This document shows positions 21,566 through 30,473 of a stretch of DNA of 64,000 bases, piece after piece. Made by a program: the position numbers and the translations under genes. Origin of the DNA: JBBRHQ01 sp963738305 (GTDB lineage: Bacteria > Actinomycetota > Thermoleophilia > Solirubrobacterales > 70-9); assembly GCA_963738305.1 (NCBI GenBank), contig CAVTVU010000003.1, forward strand, positions 127,368-191,367, read 5' to 3'. Position 1 is the stretch's first letter, and the number at the start of each line of letters is the position of its first letter. Below the pieces are notes generated by a model. That model worked only from the letters and a program-made list of their open reading frames with translations, had not been told where the DNA came from and did no database searches.

Positions 21566-22228
21566 GCCGAGCCGTCCTCTTCGACATCGACGGCACAATT
21601 CTCCAGACCGGGGGCGCCGGGGCCGTTGCCTGGCAGCGGGCATTCCGCGAGCAGCACGGGATCGACGCCGACGTCGCCGAGCACACCGACGCCGGCATGA
21701 CCGACCCGGAGATCACCGAGATCATCTTCAAGGAGGTGATCGGCCGCGAGGGCACCGGGGCGGAGCGCGCCCGGGCGATCGCCGGCTACCTCTTCCACCT
21801 CCACGACACGGTGCGCGAGTCCGAGGGCTACCGGGTGATGCCGGGGATCGAGACGACCCTGACGGAGCTGATCGAGGCCGGCACCCTGCTGCGGGCTGGT
21901 CACCGGCAACGTCGAGGCCGCCGCGCACATAAAGCTCTCCCGGGCCGGGCTCAACCACTTCTTCAGCTTCGGCGGCTACGGCTCGGACTCGCGCTCCCGC
22001 ACCGAGCTGACCAGGCGGGCGCTGGAGCGCGCCGAGACGGTCTCCGGCGACACCCTCGAAGAGGGCACGGCGATCGCGATCGGCGACACCCCCCGCGACG
22101 TGAAGGCCGGCCACGGGGCGGGAATCAAGGTGGTCGGCGTCGCGACCGGCAGCTACACGGTCGACCAGCTCTCCGAGGCCGGCGCCGACTGGGCCGTGGA
22201 GGACCTGCAGAACGGCGTCCCGAGCTGA
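21562..22228 (+). CDS. HAD-superfamily phosphatase with CTG start and one frameshift
   Basis: Haloacid-dehalogenase-like hydrolase of the phosphoglycolate-phosphatase type. Motif I is RAVLFDIDGTILQTGGAGA and motif IV is AIAIGDTPRDVKAGHGAG; motif II follows the break as LVTGNVEAAAHIKL. The only codon giving a normal family N-terminus is CTG at 21562, overlapping the cydB stop (cTGAg); no ATG, GTG or TTG lies upstream in frame. The frame breaks near 21893 by one base and continues to 22228. The nearest conventional start, 21697, would lose motif I. Its substrate is unknown. Confidence 0.75.
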
Positions 22229-22249
22229 GCGCCGTTGCCGAGACTGACG

Positions 22250-22272
22250 TTTCCTCTCACTATGAGAGGAAA
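22250..22272. terminator. Perfect hairpin between convergent genes
   Basis: TTTCCTCTCA-CTA-TGAGAGGAAA is a perfect 10-bp inverted repeat with a 3-nt loop. It lies between the HAD gene and the convergent membrane-protein gene. The A/T-rich outer ends give short U runs on both strands, so a bidirectional terminator is likely. An operator is a weaker alternative. Confidence 0.6.
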
Positions 22273-22310
22273 TTGCAGACTCGCGACAGCGGCCCGGGCG
22301 TCGCCACGGC

Positions 22311-24653
22311 CTACGGCGCCTCGCCGCCTTCGTAGAAGTCGAGCCAGCGCCCGCACGTGCTGGCCAGGGGCATGACGCGGTGCGGCCGCGCCGCAACCGC
22401 GACCAGGCGCCCGACCTGGGCCTCGCCGTCGTAGCCGCTCAACCGCTGCAGGGTGGTCGCGTCGGCGGCCCGCAGCGTGAAGCGGACCGGCCCGGTCCTC
22501 CGGGTCGTGATCTCCCCCGCGGGCCAGTACTGGCCGTCGTTGGAGAGGCTGATCGTGTTCGGCCGCTGGCCGTCCAGGGCGGGCACCAGCTCCCGGCTGA
22601 ACCCGGGCGCGCTCAGGGTCAGCCCGAACGGCGAGAAGTACTGAAGGGAGAGCCGCCAGCGACCGGCCGGAAGCTCCAGCGTCTGCGTCGTGCTCTGCCC
22701 CGTCTTCAGGGCCGTGCCGCGATTCCAGCCTTCCTCCGGGCCGATCACCGGAGTTGGGAAGACCGACGCCCGCCCACCCTGCGCGACGAAGATCCGCGTC
22801 TCTGGCGCGGCGCAGTCGACCGGCGCCGCCGGCTCGGTCCCCTCGAGCAGGGTCTGACGGTCCTTCGGAGTGTTCCCCTCCCGGCGCCAGAGGACGAACG
22901 AGGGCGTCCGACCGATCTCCTTGAAGTTGGGGGGCGCCTGGCTGTTCCAGGCCGCCGAGCCGGTCACCACGTAGGTGTGGCGGTCGAGCGTCCCGCTGGT
23001 GAACGAGTCGAAGTCGATCGGGCTGTAGGCGTCACCGGTGTCGAACGGCTTGGTCGGGCTCTGGACCACATCGGGGTCGGGAAACTCGACCAGGGGGACG
23101 TCTGTGTTGGACCCGAGCAGCTCGTAGGCGGCGAAGCGGTCCTGCCCGGCGAACAGCACCTTCTGGCCACGCAGCTCCGGAACGAACGCTTGCAGCTCGC
23201 CCCCATGCCCGGCTGGGCTGACGGGCGCGTCGCGCAGCACCAGGAAGCTGGAGTAGGCCGCACCCGCGAGGAAGACAGCGGCGAGCGCGACCCACCCCAG
23301 CCTGCCCGCCCGCTGCCACCCGTGCGAGCCGCGCCAGCCGCCTTCGGGGCCGGAGAGCAGCGCCCGGGAGGGGATCAGCATCGCCAGCGGCGACCCGATC
23401 ATCAGCGCCTTCGCCCGCGAGTAGTCACCGCTGAAGGGGAGCGAGACGAGGTAGACCAGGACGCAGCCGGCCAGGGCGACCGGCACCGCCAGCTCGCGCC
23501 TGCGCACCCACCAGACGATCCCGACGGCGAGAGCCGCCAGCCCGACGGCGACCGCGATCCCGGCGAGTGGAGCCCCGCCTGCCGCGTCGAGACGGTAGTT
23601 GGCGGCCGGCCAGAGACCCAGCGCCTCCCCCGGGGAGACCGGCCCGTAGGTCTGGCTGCCGGCGACGTCGCTGAACCCGCCGGCGAAGCCGAAGGGCCCA
23701 ACGAAGGCGAGCACCGCGACGGCCGCGGCCAACCCCGCGACCCAGGCGAGGGTCGCCGGCCGGCCGAGGAGGCGGAGCAGCGAGCGCGGTGCCAGCGCCC
23801 GGCGTACCGGCGCCAAGGTGAGGCCCCACAGCACCGCGATCGCCAACGGCCAGGCGAGCCCGGCGAAGCTGTAGGAGAAGAAGATCCCGGCCAGGAGGAC
23901 GCCGAGGGGGGCGATGGTGAGCCATCGTTGCCGCCGTCCGGCGGGCGGGGGCCAGGCGGTAGGCAGGGCGATCGCGAAGGCGAGCACGAAGAGGGCCTCG
24001 ATCGTCTCCTTGAACGCCGCTTGGGCGAAGTACGACGCCGCCAGGTAGGGGACGGCGACGAGCGACGCTGCCAGCACCCGGCGGACGCCCCCCAGCCCGC
24101 GGAGCGCCCCGAGCGCCGTCAGCCCAGTGAGAACGGTGACCGCAAACAGCTCCCCGATGAAGGCCTGGCCGAGACCGATGCCGGGGACCGCGGCGACGGC
24201 GATCGCGATGCCGTGCGGGCCGAGCGGGTACCCCGAGTCCGGCTCCGGTCCGATGCCGCTGCGGAGCCACTCGCTCCAGGCGAGGTGGAGGCCGAGGTCA
24301 TTGTTGAAGCCGACCCCGAGCAGGCCCCAGCGCCCGCTGACCGCGAAGGGGATCGAGAGCGCCAGGACCAGCACCAAGGCGATCGCCGCGCCGGGGGCGG
24401 CAACGTCCTCGAGCCGGCACGGCCTGCGCAGCCCGGCTACCCCCAGGGTAACCAGGACGAGCAGCCCGATCGTCGCCGTCGTCCCGCCTCCGGGCAGCCG
24501 GACCAGGAGCCCGGCCACGGCGACCAGGGCGCCGAAGCCGACCGCCGGCTCGAGCCAGGACCAGCTCTCTCGGCCGCTGACCGCCAGGATCGCGCGGCCA
24601 ACCAGCAGCGAAGCGGCGCCGATCAGCGCCGCCGAGGCGTAGGTCCCGATCAT
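22311..24653 (-). CDS. Large polytopic membrane protein of unknown function
   Basis: A 780-aa protein with many hydrophobic helices over the first 500 residues (for example IGAASLLVGRAILAVSG and FLAGAAYSSFLVL) and an extracytoplasmic C-terminal domain of about 250 residues. That domain has a beta-rich sandwich look near its end (GRWRLSLQYFSPFGLTLSAP). The architecture resembles GT-C-type glycosyltransferases or other cell-envelope polytopic proteins, but I do not see a diagnostic motif. It is transcribed divergently from the kinase gene, 77 bp away. Function is not assigned. Confidence 0.72.
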   Translation of the reverse strand: MIGTYASAALIGAASLLVGRAILAVSGRESWSWLEPAVGFGALVAVAGLLVRLPGGGTTATIGLLVLVTLGVAGLRRPCRLEDVAAPGAAIALVLVLALSIPFAVSGRWGLLGVGFNNDLGLHLAWSEWLRSGIGPEPDSGYPLGPHGIAIAVAAVPGIGLGQAFIGELFAVTVLTGLTALGALRGLGGVRRVLAASLVAVPYLAASYFAQAAFKETIEALFVLAFAIALPTAWPPPAGRRQRWLTIAPLGVLLAGIFFSYSFAGLAWPLAIAVLWGLTLAPVRRALAPRSLLRLLGRPATLAWVAGLAAAVAVLAFVGPFGFAGGFSDVAGSQTYGPVSPGEALGLWPAANYRLDAAGGAPLAGIAVAVGLAALAVGIVWWVRRRELAVPVALAGCVLVYLVSLPFSGDYSRAKALMIGSPLAMLIPSRALLSGPEGGWRGSHGWQRAGRLGWVALAAVFLAGAAYSSFLVLRDAPVSPAGHGGELQAFVPELRGQKVLFAGQDRFAAYELLGSNTDVPLVEFPDPDVVQSPTKPFDTGDAYSPIDFDSFTSGTLDRHTYVVTGSAAWNSQAPPNFKEIGRTPSFVLWRREGNTPKDRQTLLEGTEPAAPVDCAAPETRIFVAQGGRASVFPTPVIGPEEGWNRGTALKTGQSTTQTLELPAGRWRLSLQYFSPFGLTLSAPGFSRELVPALDGQRPNTISLSNDGQYWPAGEITTRRTGPVRFTLRAADATTLQRLSGYDGEAQVGRLVAVAARPHRVMPLASTCGRWLDFYEGGEAP

Positions 24654-24730
24654 GAGCGCGCAACTATGGCAGCGGCCCTGCCGCTACGGAGGGCCCACTC
24701 GCGCGGTCGGCCCGCCAGAATGGAGGGGCG

Positions 24731-27700
24731 ATGAAGTGCCCCTCATGTGGCAACGAGAACCGGGAGGGGGCGACGTTCTGCGACTCGTGCGGGACGAGGC
24801 TCGCTCCGGCCCAGGCTGACGGCGCCACCGGCGCCGAGTCGGCGTCGTCCGCCCCCGGCCCCCTTCCCGACGACATACCGCGCCAGGTCGCCGGGCATCT
24901 GGAGATGGTCGGCTTCATCGGCCGCGGTGGGCGGAAGGACGTCTTCCTCGCCCGCGACCTATCCGAGTCCGGTCGCGAGGTGGCGGTAGCCCTATTCGAC
25001 ACTGCGGGGCTCGGCGAGACCGCCCTCGCCAGGGCGCGGCGCGAGATGCAGTCGATGGAGCGCCTCGGCGAGCACCCCCATCTGGTCCCCGTCTATGAGA
25101 CCGGGGAGCAGGACGGGCGGGCCTTCATCGTCAGCTTCTACATGGCCGGCGGGGACGTCAAGGGCAGGCTCGCGGCAGCCGACGGCGCAGGCCTGGAGGT
25201 ATCCGAGGCGATTCGGATCGGGATCGACGTTTGCCGGGCGCTCGAGCATGCCCATCACTGCGGGATCGTCCACCGGGACCTGAAGCCGGCCAACGTCTGG
25301 CTCGAGGGCGACGGCCGCGCCCGCCTCGGCGACTTCGGCCTCGCCACCGACCCGGGCCGGGGCGGCGGGCTGGTCGGGACCGTCAACTACCTCCCGCCCG
25401 AACAGGCCCTCGGTCGGACCACGGGGCCGCGATCCGACCTCTACTCGCTGGGCGCCGTGCTCTACGAGATGGTCTGCGGGCAGCCGCCCTTCACCGGAGG
25501 GGAGGCTGTGGCGATCATCGGCCAGCACCTCAGCACCGAACCGGTCGCGCCGTCCCGCCTCAACGCCGATGTGCCTCCGGAGCTGGACCGGCTGATCACC
25601 GAGTTGCTGGCAAAGTCGCCCCAGGACCGACCCGACTCCGCTGCGGTTGTGCGCGAGCGCCTCGAGGCGATCCGGGACGCACCGCCCCCGGCCGACGACG
25701 CGAGTCGCCCCAGCGAGAACCCGCTCGAGAGCCTCGCCGGCGGCGTCTTCGTCGGCCGCGAGGCGGAGCTGTCGGAGCTGCGCGGCGCCGCCGATGAGGC
25801 GCTCGGGGGGCGCGCCCACCTCGTGCTGCTGGCCGGCGAGCCGGGGATCGGCAAGACGCGGACCGCCGAGGAGGTGGCGACCTACGCCCGCGTCCGCGGA
25901 GCGAACGTCCACTGGGGCCGCTGCCTCGAAGGCGAGGGCGCCCCTCCGTTCTGGCCGTGGGTGCAGGCGATCCGCTCCTACGTGCGCGAGGCCGACCCGG
26001 TAGCTCTCGCCTGGGAGATGGGCGCTGGCGCGTCAGAGATTGCCCGTGTCGTGCCCGAGGTGGCTGAGCGCGTCGGCGACGCGACGTCGGAGTTGGGGGA
26101 GGACGAGCAGTCGCGCTTCCGCTTCTTCGATGCGATCGCGACCTTCCTCGGCAACGCCTCCGCCTCGCGGCCGCTGGTCGTCGTCCTCGATGACCTGCAC
26201 TGGGCCGACGAGCCGTCGCTCCTGCTGCTCGAGTTCATCGCCCGCGGGCTCTCGGACTCCTCGCTGCTCCTGATCGGCACCTACCGCGACGTCGAGCTGG
26301 GTCGCCACCACCCGCTCTCGCGGGTCCTCGGCGAGCTCTCGGGGCTGGATCGCTGCTGCCGGGTGCTGCTGCGCGGCCTGTCGGAGGCGGAGATCGCCAA
26401 CTATGTCGAGCGCTCTGCAGGGACCGCCGCCCCTCCCGAGCTGGTCGCCGACGTGTGCCGCCAGACCGAGGGCAACCCCTTCTTCGTCGGCGAGGTGGTG
26501 CGCCTGCTGGCCAGCGAGGGCGCGCTCGAGGGAACCGGAGAGCGGCTGCTGATCCCGCAGGGCGTCCGCGACGTGGTCGGCCGGCGGCTCGACCGCCTCT
26601 CCGGGGATGCGAACGAGGCGCTGCGCAGCGCCGCCGCGATCGGGCGCGACTTCGACGAGGAGGCGCTGGCTCGGATCGCCGGACTGGAGCGGCCCGCCCT
26701 GGAAGCGGCGCTGGAGGAGGCGGTGGGCGCCCAGTTCCTCGACCCCCCGCGCGGGGACGGCCGCTACCGCTTCGCCCACGCCCTGGTCCGCGAGACGCTG
26801 TATGAGGAGTTGAGCGCCGCCCAGCGCCCGGCGCTCCACAGCCGGATCGCGACCACGCTGGAGGAGCTCTACGCCGCCGAGCCGGGGCGGACCTCGCGCC
26901 GCCTGGCCGAGCTTGCCCACCACTTCAACGAGGCGGCCGGAGCTGGCGACCCGCAGAAGGCCGTCGACTACGCGGAGCGGGCTGGCGACCAGGCCAGCGG
27001 CCAGCTCGGCTACGAGGAGGCTGCGGACCACTACGGTCGCGCCCTGGAGGCGGGCGAGATCGCCGGCATCGACCGCCGCCGGCGCTGCCTGCTGCTGCTT
27101 CAGCTCGGCGAAGCGAGGATGAGGGGAGGGCACCTGGGCGAGGCGAGGCAGACGATGGAGAGCGCCGCGGAGGAGGCCGCGCGGCTCGGCGATCCCGAGC
27201 TGATGACCCGCTCGGCGGTCGGCATCTCGTTCACCGCCGAGGTCGGGGGGTTCGACGAGAAGATGGCGGAGGTGCTGGAGGCGGCGCTGGAGGCAGTCGG
27301 CCCCGGCGACAGCCCGCCGCGGGCGATCCTCCTCTCCTGGCTCGCCCAGGACTACTACTGGGTGGACCCCCAGGGGCGCTGCGCCGAACTCCACAAGGAG
27401 GCGATCGAGATGGCGCGGCGGCTGGGCGACGAGGGGACCCTCGCGCACGCCCTCAGCCGGGCCAACTTCGTCGACCCCACCCCGGAGGCCGCCCGCAAAG
27501 GGGTCGAGACGAACACCGAGGTGATCGGGTTGGCGCGCAAGCTCGGCGACCGCGAGCTGGAGGTCCGTTCGCACGTGCTGCGGCTCAACAACCACCTCGC
27601 CCTCGGCGACATACCCGCGGTCGACCGCGACCTCGACACCTACGTGCGGCTGGCGAGCGAGCTTCGCCAGCCCACCTTCCTCTGGCACATCCCGATCCTG

Positions 27701-29068
27701 CGGGGAATGCGGGCGATGATCGACGGCCGCTTCGAGGAGGCCGAGGAGCTGGCGCTGGAAGCGCGGGCCGGCGGCGAGCGGGCGGGTGAGCCTCTGGCCC
27801 AGCAGTTCTTCGCGATCCAGGCGCTGACCATCTACCGCCAGCAGGGGCGGCTGGCCGAGGTTGCCGACACCGTCACAGGGCTGGCCAGGCGCTACCCGGC
27901 GGTTCGGGCCTGGGGCGTCGCCAAGGCGGCCATCCTCGGAGATCTGGGGCGGCTCGACGAGGCCCGGGCGGAGTTCGAGCACCTGGCCGCGGGCGACTTC
28001 GCCGGCATCCCCCAGGACGCCCAGTGGGCGATCTCCAACGCGCTGCTGATCGACGCCGCCTTCGCGCTCGGCGACGCCGAGCGCGCGCGCTTCCTGCGGG
28101 AGCGCCTCGAGCCCTACCGGGGGCTGGTCGTGGTCGCCGGACGCTCGGCCGCCGCCCGCGGCCCGGTCGCTCGCTATCTCGGGCTGGCCGCCGAGGTCGC
28201 GGGCGAGCCCGAGACCGCGATCGCCGACTACGAGGAGGCGATCGCGATGTCGCGGCGGATGGGGGACCGGCCGTTCACCGCCGAGTCCTCGATCGAGCTG
28301 GCGCGGGTGCTGCTGGCCCGCAGCGCCGCGGGCGATGCAGAGCGCGCCGCCGGGCTCCTCGACGGCTCGCTCGACGCCGCCCAGAGGCTGCGGATGGCGG
28401 GTACCTCGGAGCGGGCCCTGGCACTGAAGCTCGAGGCGCAGGGCATCAGCGGGATCGACGTCGAGGACACGATCGACGACGTGATCGGGGCGGTCGAGCA
28501 GGAGCGACCCGACGTCCGCTCCTACGCCGCCCCCGACGGCAGCGTCACCATCCTCTTCAGCGACATCGAGAGCTCGACCGCGATGACCGAGCGTCTCGGC
28601 GACGAGCGCTGGCTCGGCGTCCTGCGCGACCACAACGCGGTCTTCCGCGAGAAGCTGGGGGCCTTCGACGGCTACGAGGTGAAGAACCAGGGGGACGGCT
28701 TCATGCTCGTCTTCCCCAGCCCGGCGGGGGCTCTGCGATGCGCGATCGAGGTGCAGCGCGCCTTCGAGGAGCGGGCCGCCGAGCGGCCCGACGAGCGGAT
28801 CCGCGTCCGCATCGGCCTCCACAGCGGCGAGGCGATCGCCGAGGAGGGCGACTTCTTCGGCCGCAACGTGATCCTCGCGGCGCGGATCGCCGCCCAGGCG
28901 CGAGGCGGGGAGATCCTCGTCTCCGAGGCGCTGCGCGACCAGTGCGGGGGCGAGGAGGGGATCGCCTTCGGCGAGTCCCGGGAGCTGGAGCTGAAGGGCC
29001 TGGCGGGGACCCACACGGTCTTCCAGGCCGAGTGGCAGCGGCGCGGCGCCGCGATGAGCGGCGTCTGA
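24731..29068 (+). CDS. Zinc-ribbon / protein kinase / AAA ATPase / TPR / class III cyclase fusion
   Basis: A 1445-aa signalling protein. Order: zinc ribbon (KCPSCGNENREGATFCDSCG, residues 2-21); Ser/Thr kinase-like domain, about 55-315, with HRDLKPANVWL and GDFGLA; AAA/STAND ATPase from about 338 with Walker A GEPGIGKT and Walker B LVVVLDDLHWADEPS; helical TPR-like repeats, about 700-1230; and a C-terminal adenylate/guanylate cyclase domain from 1271 with FSDIESST and NQGDGFMLVF, both metal Asp present. In the kinase, the strand that normally ends in the ATP-anchoring lysine reads VAVALFD, so that lysine seems replaced by Asp. It may be a kinase-fold regulator of the cyclase. Ligand and output are unknown. 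Confidence 0.9.
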   Translation: MKCPSCGNENREGATFCDSCGTRLAPAQADGATGAESASSAPGPLPDDIPRQVAGHLEMVGFIGRGGRKDVFLARDLSESGREVAVALFDTAGLGETALARARREMQSMERLGEHPHLVPVYETGEQDGRAFIVSFYMAGGDVKGRLAAADGAGLEVSEAIRIGIDVCRALEHAHHCGIVHRDLKPANVWLEGDGRARLGDFGLATDPGRGGGLVGTVNYLPPEQALGRTTGPRSDLYSLGAVLYEMVCGQPPFTGGEAVAIIGQHLSTEPVAPSRLNADVPPELDRLITELLAKSPQDRPDSAAVVRERLEAIRDAPPPADDASRPSENPLESLAGGVFVGREAELSELRGAADEALGGRAHLVLLAGEPGIGKTRTAEEVATYARVRGANVHWGRCLEGEGAPPFWPWVQAIRSYVREADPVALAWEMGAGASEIARVVPEVAERVGDATSELGEDEQSRFRFFDAIATFLGNASASRPLVVVLDDLHWADEPSLLLLEFIARGLSDSSLLLIGTYRDVELGRHHPLSRVLGELSGLDRCCRVLLRGLSEAEIANYVERSAGTAAPPELVADVCRQTEGNPFFVGEVVRLLASEGALEGTGERLLIPQGVRDVVGRRLDRLSGDANEALRSAAAIGRDFDEEALARIAGLERPALEAALEEAVGAQFLDPPRGDGRYRFAHALVRETLYEELSAAQRPALHSRIATTLEELYAAEPGRTSRRLAELAHHFNEAAGAGDPQKAVDYAERAGDQASGQLGYEEAADHYGRALEAGEIAGIDRRRRCLLLLQLGEARMRGGHLGEARQTMESAAEEAARLGDPELMTRSAVGISFTAEVGGFDEKMAEVLEAALEAVGPGDSPPRAILLSWLAQDYYWVDPQGRCAELHKEAIEMARRLGDEGTLAHALSRANFVDPTPEAARKGVETNTEVIGLARKLGDRELEVRSHVLRLNNHLALGDIPAVDRDLDTYVRLASELRQPTFLWHIPILRGMRAMIDGRFEEAEELALEARAGGERAGEPLAQQFFAIQALTIYRQQGRLAEVADTVTGLARRYPAVRAWGVAKAAILGDLGRLDEARAEFEHLAAGDFAGIPQDAQWAISNALLIDAAFALGDAERARFLRERLEPYRGLVVVAGRSAAARGPVARYLGLAAEVAGEPETAIADYEEAIAMSRRMGDRPFTAESSIELARVLLARSAAGDAERAAGLLDGSLDAAQRLRMAGTSERALALKLEAQGISGIDVEDTIDDVIGAVEQERPDVRSYAAPDGSVTILFSDIESSTAMTERLGDERWLGVLRDHNAVFREKLGAFDGYEVKNQGDGFMLVFPSPAGALRCAIEVQRAFEERAAERPDERIRVRIGLHSGEAIAEEGDFFGRNVILAARIAAQARGGEILVSEALRDQCGGEEGIAFGESRELELKGLAGTHTVFQAEWQRRGAAMSGV

Positions 29069-29134
29069 ACAGGCTCGACGAACCTCCGAGCGGCGCCTCG
29101 ACAAACGCCCGGACCGGGTTTAGGATTGTCGGTC

Positions 29135-30466
29135 GTGGCTCGTCGTGCTCTGTTGTTGGTGGGGATGGTGGCGCTGATCCTGGTCGTCCCTGCGCTCGCC
29201 GCCGCCAAGCCGCACCGGCCCGGGGCGCTCGACCCGAGCTTCGGGCCGAAGGGCAGCGACTTCCATGCCGGCGCCATTGGCGACACCCTGCTGCCGGACG
29301 GCTTCGACAACTTCGCAGGGATGGCCTTCGACTCCAGCGGCCGGATCCTCCTCGGCGGCGACACGACCGCGCCGGCCGGCAGCGACTTCGTCGTCGGCCG
29401 GTTGAGCAAGAACGGCCGCTTCGATCAGAGCTTCGGGGCTCCCGCGACACACCTCGCGGTGGGCGATGTCGACGGTGGCAGCGACGACGACGCGCAGGAC
29501 ATCGCCGCCGGTCCCAACGGCACCGCATACGTCGCCACCGACACCGATTCCGGCGGCACCAACCGATTCGGGGTCTCCAGGATCACCTCCAGCGGCTTCT
29601 TCGACAACGGCTTTGACGGTGACGGCCGCACCACGACGGCGATCGGGGTCGGCGCGAGCCCCGGTGCGATCACGGTCCAGCGCAACGGGAGGGCGGTGGT
29701 GGCCGGCCAGGCGACGATCGGCACCAAGGAAAACCTGGCGGTGGTCCGCTACCTGGCCAATGGGAATCCCGATCCGTCCTTCGGCGGCGGGGACGGGATC
29801 GCGGTCAGCCCGATCGGGCAGGGATTCGTCGTCTTCGACGTGAAGGTCCAGGGGGACGGCAAGATCGTCGTCGCCGGAGGTACGCAGGTGGGTGGCCCGG
29901 GGTCCGTCAGGGCCACGTTGGTCCGCTACCGGCCCAACGGCACGCTCGACCCGAGTTTCGGCAGCGGAGGGGTGGCGAAGCTGCGGGTGGGCAAGTTCGC
30001 CGTCGCCTTCGGCGTCGCCCTCGCGGCCCGCGGCAAGCTGGTCCTGGTCGGCGTCTCGCAGGAGAAGATCACCGGCTTCGCCGCCAGGCTGACCCGGGCC
30101 GGGAAGCGCGACCACAGCTTCGGCAACGGGGACGGCTTGGTGCGCTCCCGGTTCGGGCAGGGCTTCAGCTACGTCACCGACGTCGCCGTGCAGCGAAACG
30201 GAAAGATCGTCCTGGCCGGCTTCGGCGGCGACATCACCGGCGTCCCGGGCGGGATGCTGGCGGCGAGGTTGACGCAGAAGGGAACGCTCGACCGGACCTT
30301 CGGCAATCGCGGCTCGAAGCTGTTCCTACTCGGGGCCACCAAGTTCGCCCGCGTCAGGGTCGGGATCCAGCGCAGCGGGCGGATCGTCGTCGGCGGCGCC
30401 TTCTCGGTCTTCGGCACGGACGGGTTCCTCGCGGTCCGCCTCATCGGCGACCGCGTGAGGAAGTAG
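29135..30466 (+). CDS. Secreted delta-60-repeat beta-propeller-like protein, copy 1
   Basis: A 443-aa exported protein. GTG at 29135 gives a clean signal peptide (ARRALLLVGMVALILVVPALAAA); the TTG at 29126 would add three residues. The mature part is built of delta-60 repeats of about 55 residues, each with the marks RNGRAVVAGQ...VRYLANG and then DPSFGGGDG; about seven can be picked out. The role of such repeats is unknown; they are thought to form extracellular propeller-like structures. It is followed 7 bp later by a paralogue in the same direction. Confidence 0.85.
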   Translation: MARRALLLVGMVALILVVPALAAAKPHRPGALDPSFGPKGSDFHAGAIGDTLLPDGFDNFAGMAFDSSGRILLGGDTTAPAGSDFVVGRLSKNGRFDQSFGAPATHLAVGDVDGGSDDDAQDIAAGPNGTAYVATDTDSGGTNRFGVSRITSSGFFDNGFDGDGRTTTAIGVGASPGAITVQRNGRAVVAGQATIGTKENLAVVRYLANGNPDPSFGGGDGIAVSPIGQGFVVFDVKVQGDGKIVVAGGTQVGGPGSVRATLVRYRPNGTLDPSFGSGGVAKLRVGKFAVAFGVALAARGKLVLVGVSQEKITGFAARLTRAGKRDHSFGNGDGLVRSRFGQGFSYVTDVAVQRNGKIVLAGFGGDITGVPGGMLAARLTQKGTLDRTFGNRGSKLFLLGATKFARVRVGIQRSGRIVVGGAFSVFGTDGFLAVRLIGDRVRK

Positions 30467-30473
30467 GTCGCGG

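Noticed and set aside
22380..24734. 784-codon plus-strand frame opposite the membrane protein
   Set aside because: Highly charged Arg/Gly/Asp/Glu repetition with no hydrophobic core; it mirrors the real membrane protein on the other strand.
26033..29104. 1023-codon minus-strand frame opposite the kinase-cyclase gene
   Set aside because: Antisense shadow; all domain motifs are on the plus strand.
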